DNA of 64,000 bases from Planctomycetota bacterium (GTDB lineage: Bacteria; Planctomycetota; Planctomycetia; Pirellulales; Pirellulaceae), in the NCBI GenBank assembly GCA_014381825.1, contig JACNKX010000106.1, positions 62,001-126,000 on the forward strand. Direction: 5' to 3'. Made by a program: the position numbers and the translations under genes. Each line of letters begins with the position of its first letter. The stretch's first letter is position 1. Positions 35,904 through 44,287 of this stretch are shown one piece after another. The notes beneath the pieces are model-generated. The model was given only the letters and a program-made list of their open reading frames with translations, made no database searches and was not told the origin of the DNA.

Positions 35904-37169
35904 TTAGAACCGGAAGTTGGCTCCCACGTTCAGCCCGTGGACCCAGTACGAACCGGAGTTCAGTGAGAACGCTGATGGGGGATCGTTTAGCATCGGATCG
36001 ATCTGCGCCCCCGCCTGGGCAACACTGCTCCAGTAGATAAAGCTGTAACCGAACGCGAGATCGAGACACTCCGTAATTGCGTAGCGGCAATTGACACCAA
36101 GTTCTGGTGAAACGGCAAACTCGTCGTTCACATGCCGACCGCTGTTCGGGGAACCAGCCAGCGGCCCCGGCGTCGTATTCGTCGTGGATGCTGGCCCCGG
36201 CGTCACAATCGTCGTTTGGCCAGCAATCGTAACGACTTCACGCATATTGCCGAACGCGAGCTTGGCCAGCAAATCTACATTCCAGTTGCAGTTCACATAC
36301 GTCGCGGCAAGTCCAATTTGGGCTGCGTGGAACTCGTTCCGAGCAAGGAATCGCTCGCTGCTGGTAAATGTTGTACCCGCATCGATTCCAGGAACGTTGA
36401 TCGCGGTCGATAGGGAATTGATGTTGAAATCTTCATCGATGCGACTGAACTGATATCCAACCAAAAAGTCCATCTTCGTCGTAACGCTCTGGGCCGCTTG
36501 CCATCGGTACAAGAAATCGCCGCCCAAGACATTCGAGTTGCTAGTGATATTCACATTGCCCGGTCCGGTAAATCCGTTGAACGCGAGGAGTGTCGCCTCC
36601 TGCGTCATCGTCGCCGGATCACGAAACGGTCGAGCCAAGGTCGGGAAAGCCGTCGAGTCGGCGGCAAACCGAATCTGCTCTTCGCTCAGCGCAAAGAAGC
36701 GACCTTCGACACCACACGTCCGGCAGTCATCGAGCCATCCGCCAACCGTAACTCGCCCGCCAGGTCGCGCGTCTTCACCAATCGTCTCGTCGCCAAACAG
36801 TACCGTCGCGTTTGGTAGAACGCCTGCGTCGCCTTGCGCTGTCCCGATAGGGCTGGTGGTTGCCAGGGCAGGAAAGTTCTGGCCGCGGCGCCACCACAAT
36901 AGATACTCGAGGGAACCCCAGCGATCGCAAGGCAGCAAACAGTCCAACGAACAACCAGAGACACCGCACGAAGCACATGACCCGTCGAAGATTTCCGTCC
37001 CGACAACAGAATCGAACATCTCCGGTGCTTCTATCGCGTCCTGGAATGACACCGTCCGATGAATCGGGCGGCGCGCGGCAGACGTACGCAATTCTGCTCC
37101 GTCAACCGACAACGCAACGCTCGCTAATGACAGTCCGACCACGACAAGACTAAGATTTCGTAATATCAC
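35904..37169 (-). CDS. BBP7-family outer-membrane beta-barrel protein
   Basis: 421 residues from GTG 37169; AAGGAAG (37176-37182) sits 6 bases upstream, and the longer frame to 37262 has no leader. Signal peptide RNLSLVVVGLSLASVALS. A Cys-rich segment (CASCGVSGCSLDCLLPC) precedes WGSLEYLLWWRRGQNFPAL, the entry to the BBP7 barrel domain, and the protein ends in aromatic GLNVGANFRF as expected for an outer-membrane barrel. It is convergent with the GYF gene (32 bases between stops). Barrel copies like this are numerous in planctomycetes; the transported or bound ligand is unknown. Confidence 0.88.
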   Translation of the reverse strand: MILRNLSLVVVGLSLASVALSVDGAELRTSAARRPIHRTVSFQDAIEAPEMFDSVVGTEIFDGSCASCGVSGCSLDCLLPCDRWGSLEYLLWWRRGQNFPALATTSPIGTAQGDAGVLPNATVLFGDETIGEDARPGGRVTVGGWLDDCRTCGVEGRFFALSEEQIRFAADSTAFPTLARPFRDPATMTQEATLLAFNGFTGPGNVNITSNSNVLGGDFLYRWQAAQSVTTKMDFLVGYQFSRIDEDFNINSLSTAINVPGIDAGTTFTSSERFLARNEFHAAQIGLAATYVNCNWNVDLLAKLAFGNMREVVTIAGQTTIVTPGPASTTNTTPGPLAGSPNSGRHVNDEFAVSPELGVNCRYAITECLDLAFGYSFIYWSSVAQAGAQIDPMLNDPPSAFSLNSGSYWVHGLNVGANFRF

Positions 37170-37277
37170 TGCTAGCTTCCTTGGGGAGTAACTGAAGCGT
37201 TGACTGTGACTACAGTGCCAGCATCTTTGCTCGTAGTACGCGAACACAAATCCTCCGCGCACAGCAAACTATGCACT

Positions 37278-37310
37278 GGCACAATCTATTTCGGTCGAAT
37301 TGATTGTGCC
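37278..37310 (-). terminator. Hairpin after the methyltransferase gene
   Basis: GGCACAATC (37278-37286) is an exact inverted repeat of 37302-37310 with a 15-base loop, located 38 bases after the methyltransferase stop and before the BBP7 gene on the same strand. No T-run follows, so it is only a candidate terminator. Confidence 0.4.
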
Positions 37311-37348
37311 GATTAAGAAAACTTGGGCATTCGCAGTGAGTTTAACGA

Positions 37349-40051
37349 TCAGGTTGCAAATACTGCCTGGCAACCACCAGCATCGGCGACTGCTATTTCC
37401 AATCTGTCCGTCAATTCCACCGTCTTGGAAATCGAGGCAAGGATTCGCTTATAGATTCGCAAGTCCCGAGGCTCAATGACCCGCCGGTCGCGAAGCCATT
37501 TCCTACAGACCTGATGTGTCCCGACGTGAAAATTCCAGACTCTCTCGCTAGCGGGTAGCGACGGTCCCTCTCTTCCAAAGCAGATCTTGTTTCGTTCAAA
37601 CTTCGGATATCCAGCACCAATCTGTACCGTCTCGCTTGGCTCATTCGAATCCTCCCTGTCGATGGTTGAGTTCATCAAATGCAACCTCGTCAAACTCTCG
37701 CCGACACTGCAAAACGTCGTCCATATCGTGTGGCACTTTGGAATCAACACTCTTGGAAAGTCGCGGCGCAAGTCTTCCGCATATCTCAGACGATAGAGAG
37801 GCAAATTGAATAGAGCATAGATATAGTGCAGAACATCAGACGGACCAAAACGGTCTCCGACTTTGTGATCACTGCTACCATGCCATTCCAGTCCGAGAGT
37901 TCTTGCTAGTGCAGCAACGAATTCCGAAGTAAAATTCGCTCGGGGCTTTCCAGAATCGGAATCGAGCCACAAGGGGAAGACCGACTCGCTTCCGCGGTTG
38001 TCGGATCGTATCAAACCGTCCAGTGCTATCGTGTCAGTAATCCAAAAGAAGTTGCATGGTCCGGTGGGGGGCATTTGGCGTCGCGCCACCAGAGCAATAT
38101 TCGGCCGCGTTATCATATGCCGCATCACTACTGGCCTCGGCCAATCCACCATCCACTCCGCCCAAAAGATCGTTCGTCGGTCAAACGGGCGGTAGAGACA
38201 CGGCCTTAGAAAACTAGACCGATTCGACTCCCGAATCATCCGCCGCCGGGCATCAGCAAGCTTCCAGCCTCTCGTGTCTCCCGGCGGATACTTGGTCGAT
38301 CGACTATTCGTGAAGAAACGATTCCGGATCTCGTCATCCGAAACAGATGCATCGCAGAACAAATGCATTCTTGCTTCCACGCTTGCTGCATCGAATCCAA
38401 CTACGAAGCTATCACGCGCCGTGACGACTGCGGTCGAGTTGACGGGCATGACCTCGTTCAATGCGAAACCCGCCTCATACTCGGCGTGCCGTTTCATCTC
38501 TACTGGAACGAACAGATAGTGCGGTGGATGTGGATTGAGTTGAGTTTTCGAGACTTGATCAGTGGCAGCCAGTGCCTTTTCCTTCGATTCGCGAACGCCC
38601 CACACCTCACGGTGGAAGACACGAGCTGGTTGCTCGTTGTGAGTTCGGGAAAAGATTCCAATCGCAACACCTTGCTCAATTTCAAACATCCCTTCATCGA
38701 CGCCACCATCCGGAGCGGCCTTGGTTTTCTTGCGATTCCCCTGCAAATCGAAGACTTCAATTCGCTGAAACGTGGTCAGCAGCGCCTGTCGCATGCCGCG
38801 AAACGTCGTGTTATCCAAGTAGCCGTGATTGGTGACGAACCCAACGATACCAGCCCTTGAGCGTTCGATCTGCCAATGGGCGTAACGCATGAACTTGACG
38901 TAGTCGTCTTGCAGCCAAAGCTTCCGTTCACGCAGCGGTTCGCCGTCGACTTCGTAATAACTTGCGAGGGGCTCACCGTCCGGTCCGAGACCCCGCAGGA
39001 GTTCGCCGATCCAGCTGGACGGATTATTGGATACGCCGCGAAAGGGCGGATTCCCCAGAACGACCGTGAAAGGAACGCTGAACAAAGCTTTGTATGGCGT
39101 TTCATTAGATTCAACGAGGGTTTCGCGACTCGCTTCGATTTCAGTAGCAACGGTCGGGTCCAGCAATGTATCAGCGATAAAAAAACGTAAACGCTCAGCG
39201 CCCGTGAATTCGTAGCCGGTCTCGGCAAGTTTCTGAGCAATGACGATTTGCGATATGACGCTCGGTGTCGGCATCAGCTCAATCGCAAACATCCGAGGCA
39301 GCAAATGTGCCGGAACGTACGCATTCCACCGGCGAGCCATTTCTTTCGCGTCAAGTCGCTGGTCGTTCCATTTGGCATTCATCGTGCGATAGATCCGGTC
39401 AACGACCTCGACCATAAAAACACCGGTCCCCGCCGCGGGGTCCAGAATTTGCACAAAGGGTTCGTCTCGACGCGCTCCTTTGGGAACGGACAAAGTTGGC
39501 CAGCGACACTGCATCTCGTTCCAAGTTGTCGTGTCGGCTAGCCCATCCGGAAAGCCAAATTCCTCGCGCAACGTTGCGTCAACGCGTTCAACGATATGGC
39601 GAGCAATCACTTTGGGAGTGTAGAAGACGCCCCGTTCCAATCTTCTGGATTGATCGTGCGACGCGAGATAATGTTCATATTGATGCAGCGGGTCATGGTG
39701 CGAATTTGCGTCATTTCCTTGCAGTAAATTCCGCAACCCATCCGATCCTCGCTCCGACTTCAACAGACCAATCATTTCAGCCACAAACGGCGAGTAGATC
39801 GAGGCTCGCTCCACGGTCGCATCGAGACCGTCTTTTCGATTGGCAGACTGTACCAGTATCCACGTCAAAGCCTCGGAGCAGGCATCTTGGAACTCGGGAT
39901 CTGTCAGCTGGCGACCGGTTGAATAAGTACACTGCTGGCGAAATCGTTGAAAATTAGTAGCAGATCGAGCGATCGCTACATCGACACGTTGCCTAGCGTG
40001 GCGTTGTAGCTCGCCGACCCAATCGCTCAGCTTGTTCGCCTTCCCTGTCAC
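37349..40051 (-). CDS. Type ISP-like N6-adenine DNA methyltransferase with specificity domain
   Basis: 900 residues. Residues 1-120 look like the helical coupler of type ISP (LlaBIII-like) enzymes; DPLHQYEHYLASHDQSRRLERGVFYTPKVIARHIV begins the methyltransferase. SAM motif I is LDPAAGTG (203-210) and motif IV is NPPF (334-337), an N6-adenine type. The C-terminal third (GFALNEVMPVNSTAVVTARD...) resembles the target-recognition domain. The superfamily 2 helicase and Mrr-type nuclease domains of full ISP enzymes are absent and no nuclease gene is adjacent, so it is either a solitary methyltransferase or lost its restriction part. Flanked by unrelated housekeeping and surface genes. Confidence 0.9.
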   Translation of the reverse strand: MTGKANKLSDWVGELQRHARQRVDVAIARSATNFQRFRQQCTYSTGRQLTDPEFQDACSEALTWILVQSANRKDGLDATVERASIYSPFVAEMIGLLKSERGSDGLRNLLQGNDANSHHDPLHQYEHYLASHDQSRRLERGVFYTPKVIARHIVERVDATLREEFGFPDGLADTTTWNEMQCRWPTLSVPKGARRDEPFVQILDPAAGTGVFMVEVVDRIYRTMNAKWNDQRLDAKEMARRWNAYVPAHLLPRMFAIELMPTPSVISQIVIAQKLAETGYEFTGAERLRFFIADTLLDPTVATEIEASRETLVESNETPYKALFSVPFTVVLGNPPFRGVSNNPSSWIGELLRGLGPDGEPLASYYEVDGEPLRERKLWLQDDYVKFMRYAHWQIERSRAGIVGFVTNHGYLDNTTFRGMRQALLTTFQRIEVFDLQGNRKKTKAAPDGGVDEGMFEIEQGVAIGIFSRTHNEQPARVFHREVWGVRESKEKALAATDQVSKTQLNPHPPHYLFVPVEMKRHAEYEAGFALNEVMPVNSTAVVTARDSFVVGFDAASVEARMHLFCDASVSDDEIRNRFFTNSRSTKYPPGDTRGWKLADARRRMIRESNRSSFLRPCLYRPFDRRTIFWAEWMVDWPRPVVMRHMITRPNIALVARRQMPPTGPCNFFWITDTIALDGLIRSDNRGSESVFPLWLDSDSGKPRANFTSEFVAALARTLGLEWHGSSDHKVGDRFGPSDVLHYIYALFNLPLYRLRYAEDLRRDFPRVLIPKCHTIWTTFCSVGESLTRLHLMNSTIDREDSNEPSETVQIGAGYPKFERNKICFGREGPSLPASERVWNFHVGTHQVCRKWLRDRRVIEPRDLRIYKRILASISKTVELTDRLEIAVADAGGCQAVFAT

Positions 40052-40254
40052 GCTTATCGCTCCTGTATCATCCGCTAGCGATGTCGCGAATGCTCAAACT
40101 TTCTAACGTCAACATTCTCTAAACGCCGAAAATCGTGTTGTATAGTTTAGTTGGACTTTGTAGGTTCGCACGCCCGAATCGCTAAGCCACTAGAACTTGA
40201 CGGTTGGCGACTGGTCCCGAACGTCACCATGTTCTGCAAGTTTGGAGTCTCGCC

Positions 40255-40692
40255 ATGAGTCTGGAACACGATTCTGCAATTTCCACCGGTTCGTTCGTGA
40301 CGCCGGTCCCTTCTCGCCACTTCACCGTCCTCGTCGTCGACAAAGACGGAGCGGTCGCTGATCAGGTTACCAACGGATTGGAAGGGGCAGGAGTACGGGT
40401 CTTGCGAGCTTCGACCGGCATGCAGGGATATTGGCTCGCCATCAGCAAGGATCCAGACCTCATCGTGACTGAACTCGGCATGCCCAACGGCGTTGGCGCT
40501 GACATGCTGGAGTGCCTGAAAGACGCTCCGCAAACGCAGGATATTCCAGTTATTGTGCATACGGCGCAGGATTATCCAGGAATGCGGCACCACCTCGAAC
40601 AACTCGGTGCAGTAGCGGTAGTCGACAAGTCGGACCTTCGCCCCGAAGACCTTCTTGATCTTGTCAAACGCTCGTTGGCAAGCGAACAATAG
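40255..40692 (+). CDS. Atypical response-regulator receiver domain protein (pseudo-receiver)
   Basis: 145 residues from ATG 40255, GGAG 7 bases upstream (an in-frame TTG at 40204 is less likely). Single receiver domain: VLVVDKDG (D29, D31, with Lys30 where the second acidic residue is usual), PDLIVTELGMPNG, where the phosphoacceptor Asp is Glu73 (codon GAA), Thr103 in VHTAQ and Lys125 in VVDKSD. The Thr and Lys switch residues are kept while the acceptor is Glu, which may mimic the phosphorylated state. No output domain. It lies 88 bases upstream of a receiver/HD-GYP-like gene on the same strand, so the two may work together. Confidence 0.88.
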   Translation: MSLEHDSAISTGSFVTPVPSRHFTVLVVDKDGAVADQVTNGLEGAGVRVLRASTGMQGYWLAISKDPDLIVTELGMPNGVGADMLECLKDAPQTQDIPVIVHTAQDYPGMRHHLEQLGAVAVVDKSDLRPEDLLDLVKRSLASEQ

Positions 40693-40780
40693 CCATCGAT
40701 TCCTGCAGAATCATCCCGCTCAAGGTCAATCGCGCACTAGAGTTAACTAGTGTCCTAGGCTGCGTTGTGAAAGGGGTGGC

Positions 40781-41977
40781 ATGTCCGAGAAGATTCTATT
40801 TGTCGACGATGAACCGCGCGTACTCCAAGGAGTCCAGCGACAGCTTCATCGCGACTTCAATCTCGTGACCGCCGACGGTGGCCAGGCCGGACTCGCAGCA
40901 ATCGCAAAGGACGGCCCTTTTGCCGTCGTCGTGTCCGATATGAGGATGCCGCAGATGAACGGCATCCAGTTCCTAAAACTCGTCGGCGAGCAAAGCCCCG
41001 ATTCAATCCGCGTCATGCTCACGGGGCATGCTGACTTTAATACGGCCGTCGAGGCGATTAATAACGGACAAATCTATCGCTTTCTCAGCAAGCCCTGTCC
41101 ATCCGAACTTCTTGCCAACACCTTGAAGCAGGCGATTGAGCAGTATCGACTCGTCCATGCAGAGCGCGAGTTGCTCTCGAAAACGCTGACGGGGAGCGTC
41201 AAAGCGCTGATTGATATCCTGTCGTTGAACAACCCTGTCGCATTCGGTCGTGCGGCTCGCGTTCGAAGAATTGTGGTCGAAATGGCCAAACTCCTCGGCA
41301 TTAGCGATACCTGGGAACTTGAAATTGCCTCGTTGCTTTCGCAGATTGGATTGGTTGCCGTTCCCGCGTCGGTCTGGAGCAAGATCCGCAAGAACGAACG
41401 GCTATCGCCCGAAGAGACCGCAGTCCTCCAGGGCCATCCACAAGTTGCACGTGATCTGCTGAAGAATATCCCTCGGCTTGCAGATGTCAGCGAAATCGTG
41501 AACTATCAAAACAAGCAATACGATGGTGGCGGGTATCCGATCGATTCCGTTCGCGGTGAACAAATCCCGCTAGGAGCAAGGCTCGTGCGAGTCGCTATCG
41601 ACTTTGAGTCGATGGTGGCGACATGCAATCGCCCTGAACTGGCGATGGCCGAGATCCGAGATCGCGTTGGGCACTACGATCCGCAAGTGGTCGTTGCCTT
41701 GGAGAATTATGTTGGCCTTAAGGCGGACACGGTCGTCCGGAGCATGACGCTCGCGGAGATTCCTGACAACGCGATCTTTGCCGAAGATGTAGCAACATTG
41801 AACCAAGAAGTGTTGGCCGAGGCTGGTGGAGAGATGAGTACGGCGATACGGATGCGTTTGCAAAACTACGTGCAAACCGGGATGCTTCGCGACTTGTTTC
41901 AAATCCAAGTTGCAGCGGGGCGGCACGTGCCCGACGAATCGACAAGCACGACCGCACCGGTGGACTTCACGGCGTAA
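40781..41977 (+). CDS. Receiver / degenerate HD-GYP response regulator
   Basis: 398 residues. The N-terminal receiver is canonical: D9, D10, E11, phosphoacceptor D53 in VVSDMRMP, T81 and K104. From about 140 comes an HD-GYP-like domain. The DGGGYP part (248-253) is kept, as are H219, and D274 in AIDFES, but the HD pair of the HDIGK motif is S187-Q188, its Lys is Leu191, and the HHE triad before the DG is Q243-N244-K245. Most metal ligands needed to cleave cyclic di-GMP are therefore missing, so the domain is probably a binding or signalling scaffold. It follows the pseudo-receiver gene. Input kinase unknown. Confidence 0.92.
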   Translation: MSEKILFVDDEPRVLQGVQRQLHRDFNLVTADGGQAGLAAIAKDGPFAVVVSDMRMPQMNGIQFLKLVGEQSPDSIRVMLTGHADFNTAVEAINNGQIYRFLSKPCPSELLANTLKQAIEQYRLVHAERELLSKTLTGSVKALIDILSLNNPVAFGRAARVRRIVVEMAKLLGISDTWELEIASLLSQIGLVAVPASVWSKIRKNERLSPEETAVLQGHPQVARDLLKNIPRLADVSEIVNYQNKQYDGGGYPIDSVRGEQIPLGARLVRVAIDFESMVATCNRPELAMAEIRDRVGHYDPQVVVALENYVGLKADTVVRSMTLAEIPDNAIFAEDVATLNQEVLAEAGGEMSTAIRMRLQNYVQTGMLRDLFQIQVAAGRHVPDESTSTTAPVDFTA

Positions 41978-42145
41978 GCGTCCTAATTCGAAAACTCTCT
42001 CGTCCGCGCATCGCTCCGCCGGTTGACGCTCTCACGCATCACGCCCTAGGATTGATTGACTAGGATTCTTGGACTGTGCGGACGCTGTCACGAATGTGCA
42101 AGATCACCTAATAACACACCTCGCAGATACAGGCGCGAATCGAAT

Positions 42146-43432
42146 ATGGAGCGTACAAACGTCGGCATTGTGGGAATGGGAACGGTCGGGGCGGGCGTCG
42201 CTCGCCTGCTACTCGATCAAGGCGATCGCACGGCTCGTCACGCTGGACGGACCCTCTGGTTGAAGCGAGTCGTCGTCAATGACGTCGCAAAACTTCGCGA
42301 TGTCGAACTGCCCGAAGGTCTGCTAACCAACGACCTCATGACCATTCTGAACGATCCGGACATCACGGTCGTGGCACAGCTTATCGGAGGCCTGGAGCCG
42401 GCTCGAACGATCATGCTTCAGCTGCTGGAGAGCGGCAAGGATATCGTAACTGCAAACAAAGCATTGCTCGCCGAGCACGGCCCCGAGCTATTCGACAGAG
42501 CCCGCGAGCTGGGTCGGTCAATCGCGTTTGAGGCGTCCGTCGCGGGTGGTATTCCGATCATCACGAATATTAGCCAATGCCTTTCGGCGAATCAGATCGA
42601 ATCGCTGCGCGGAATCTTGAATGGGACAAGCAACTTCATCGTCTCGCAGATGGAGGATCGGGGCGCTGATTATTCAGCGGCAGTTGCCGAAGCTCAAAAG
42701 CGTGGCTTTGCCGAAGCCGATCCAACAATGGACGTCGACGGTACGGATGCAGCTCAAAAGCTGGCGATCCTGGCTCATTTGGCATTCGGTGCGCGAGTCC
42801 ACTGGTCGGAGATACCGCGAGTTGGAATCGATACGCTCGATCCGGCCGACCTGCGTTACGCGAAGGAATTGGGATACCGCATCAAACTGCTCGCAATCGC
42901 GCAACTGGACGGACTACTAGAGTTGCACGTGTCTCCGACGCTCGTGCAAATCGGGCAACCGCTCGCGGAGGTCAGAGAGGCGTACAACGCGTTGAGCGTT
43001 GTTGGTGACGCGGTTGGTCGCGTTTTCTTTCATGGCCTGGGCGCCGGACAGATGCCAACCGCATCGGCCGTGGTAGCCGACTTGATCGATACGGCGGTCG
43101 GACGCACGGGCCTTACGTTCCAAACGCTTCAACTCTGGTCAAAGCAAGAAGCGCGTGTCACCATGGGAGAGCACTCCAGCGTTCCGGGTCGCTACTATCT
43201 GCGTTTCACAGTCGACGACACTCCGGGCGTGCTGGCGGAAATAACTGGCGTGCTGGGGCGACATCAGATCTCGATCGCGTCCGTGATCCAACACGAAGCC
43301 GACGGGCAAATTGTGCCGCTGGTGATCATGACTCATACCGCGACCGAAGGCGCTGCTGCTGCCGCCGTGACCGAGATCGATCAACTCGCGTGTTCGCGAC
43401 AACCAAGTGTTCGAATGCGTGTCTTGGACTAA
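42146..43432 (+). CDS. hom: Homoserine dehydrogenase
   Basis: 428 residues from ATG 42146; an upstream in-frame start at 42056 adds residues unlike the family. NAD(P)-binding NVGIVGMGTVGAGVARLL, ANKALLAEHG, FEASVAGGIPII, LNGTSNFIVSQM and FAEADPTMDVDGTDAAQKLAILAHLAFG are the homoserine dehydrogenase signature blocks. A C-terminal ACT domain (YYLRFTVDDTPGVLAEITGVLGRHQISI) is present, the form that is feedback-inhibited by threonine. It reduces aspartate semialdehyde to homoserine in the threonine/methionine pathway. Convergent with lptB, 21 bases between stops. Confidence 0.96.
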   Translation: MERTNVGIVGMGTVGAGVARLLLDQGDRTARHAGRTLWLKRVVVNDVAKLRDVELPEGLLTNDLMTILNDPDITVVAQLIGGLEPARTIMLQLLESGKDIVTANKALLAEHGPELFDRARELGRSIAFEASVAGGIPIITNISQCLSANQIESLRGILNGTSNFIVSQMEDRGADYSAAVAEAQKRGFAEADPTMDVDGTDAAQKLAILAHLAFGARVHWSEIPRVGIDTLDPADLRYAKELGYRIKLLAIAQLDGLLELHVSPTLVQIGQPLAEVREAYNALSVVGDAVGRVFFHGLGAGQMPTASAVVADLIDTAVGRTGLTFQTLQLWSKQEARVTMGEHSSVPGRYYLRFTVDDTPGVLAEITGVLGRHQISIASVIQHEADGQIVPLVIMTHTATEGAAAAAVTEIDQLACSRQPSVRMRVLD

Positions 43433-43453
43433 GGCTGTCGCCCGACGTGAAGT

Positions 43454-44257
43454 TCAAACGTCCGACCGAGCACCGTCACGGGTACGGCGCACCACTTGAG
43501 AAGTCCGGATATGTGGCGCTGGGGGTTTCCCTTCGTCACCGTCGATGTCACCAAGGTAGATACGGCGGACTTCGGGATGACTTTTGATATCGTCAGGGTG
43601 TCCATGGCAGAGGACCTCGCCTTCATTGATCACGTAACAGCGATCAGTCACTTGCAGGATCTCGCGAGCGGCATGATCGGTGATCAGGATCGAGATTCCA
43701 TCGTCGCGCAACTCGCGAATGATCCCTTGAATACTTTGAACGGTCACTGGATCGATCCCGGCAAATGGTTCGTCGAGCATGATGATTTCAGGATCCGAGA
43801 CGAGACATCGAGCAATCTCCAGCCGACGGCGTTCGCCACCCGACAACTTCGCCGCCTTCGATTTACGAAGGTGCGTGATCTTGAACTGCTCAAGCAGTTC
43901 GTCGCACCTACTCCGGCGCTGTCGGCGCCCCATCCCGAGCAACTCCATCACAGCAAGAAGATTTTGTTCGACTGAGAGCTTTCGGAAGACGCTTGATTCC
44001 TGAGCAAGATAGCCCATTCGTCCATCGCGGCAACGACGATACATGGGCCATTTGGTGACATCGTGCTCGCCAAGGTAGACGCGTCCGGCATCGGGATCGA
44101 TCAGCCCGCAGATCATGCGAAACGAGGTTGTCTTGCCCGCACCATTAGGCCCCAGCAGGCCGACGATCTCATCTTCGTGGACTTCTAGGCTCACACCGTT
44201 CACAACACGTCGACGGGCGAATGTCTTCTCCAGCCCGCTGGCTTCCAGTAGCGGCAT
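43454..44257 (-). CDS. lptB: LPS export ABC transporter ATP-binding protein
   Basis: 267 residues. Walker A GPNGAGKTT, LSGGERRR signature, Walker B IIMLDEPFAGIDP and ITDHAARE switch histidine; GRMGYLAQESSVFRKLSVEQN is LptB-specific. It energises lipopolysaccharide transport from the inner membrane with LptFG. The tail after YLGD is about 25 residues longer than usual and basic (RTSQVVRRTRDG). It is the last gene of the minus-strand lepA - signal peptidase - signal peptidase - lptB series, 30 bases after the second peptidase gene. Confidence 0.95.
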   Translation of the reverse strand: MPLLEASGLEKTFARRRVVNGVSLEVHEDEIVGLLGPNGAGKTTSFRMICGLIDPDAGRVYLGEHDVTKWPMYRRCRDGRMGYLAQESSVFRKLSVEQNLLAVMELLGMGRRQRRSRCDELLEQFKITHLRKSKAAKLSGGERRRLEIARCLVSDPEIIMLDEPFAGIDPVTVQSIQGIIRELRDDGISILITDHAAREILQVTDRCYVINEGEVLCHGHPDDIKSHPEVRRIYLGDIDGDEGKPPAPHIRTSQVVRRTRDGARSDV

Positions 44258-44287
44258 CGAGTGTCCTCCTTGACAATTTGCGAAACG

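Noticed and set aside
37349-40051. BREX PglX or a type IIG restriction enzyme
   Set aside because: No BREX genes nearby, and no PD-(D/E)XK nuclease motif seen N-terminal to the methyltransferase.
40147-40689. 180-codon minus-strand frame opposite the pseudo-receiver
   Set aside because: The plus-strand receiver domain is clear; the other frame shows no family.
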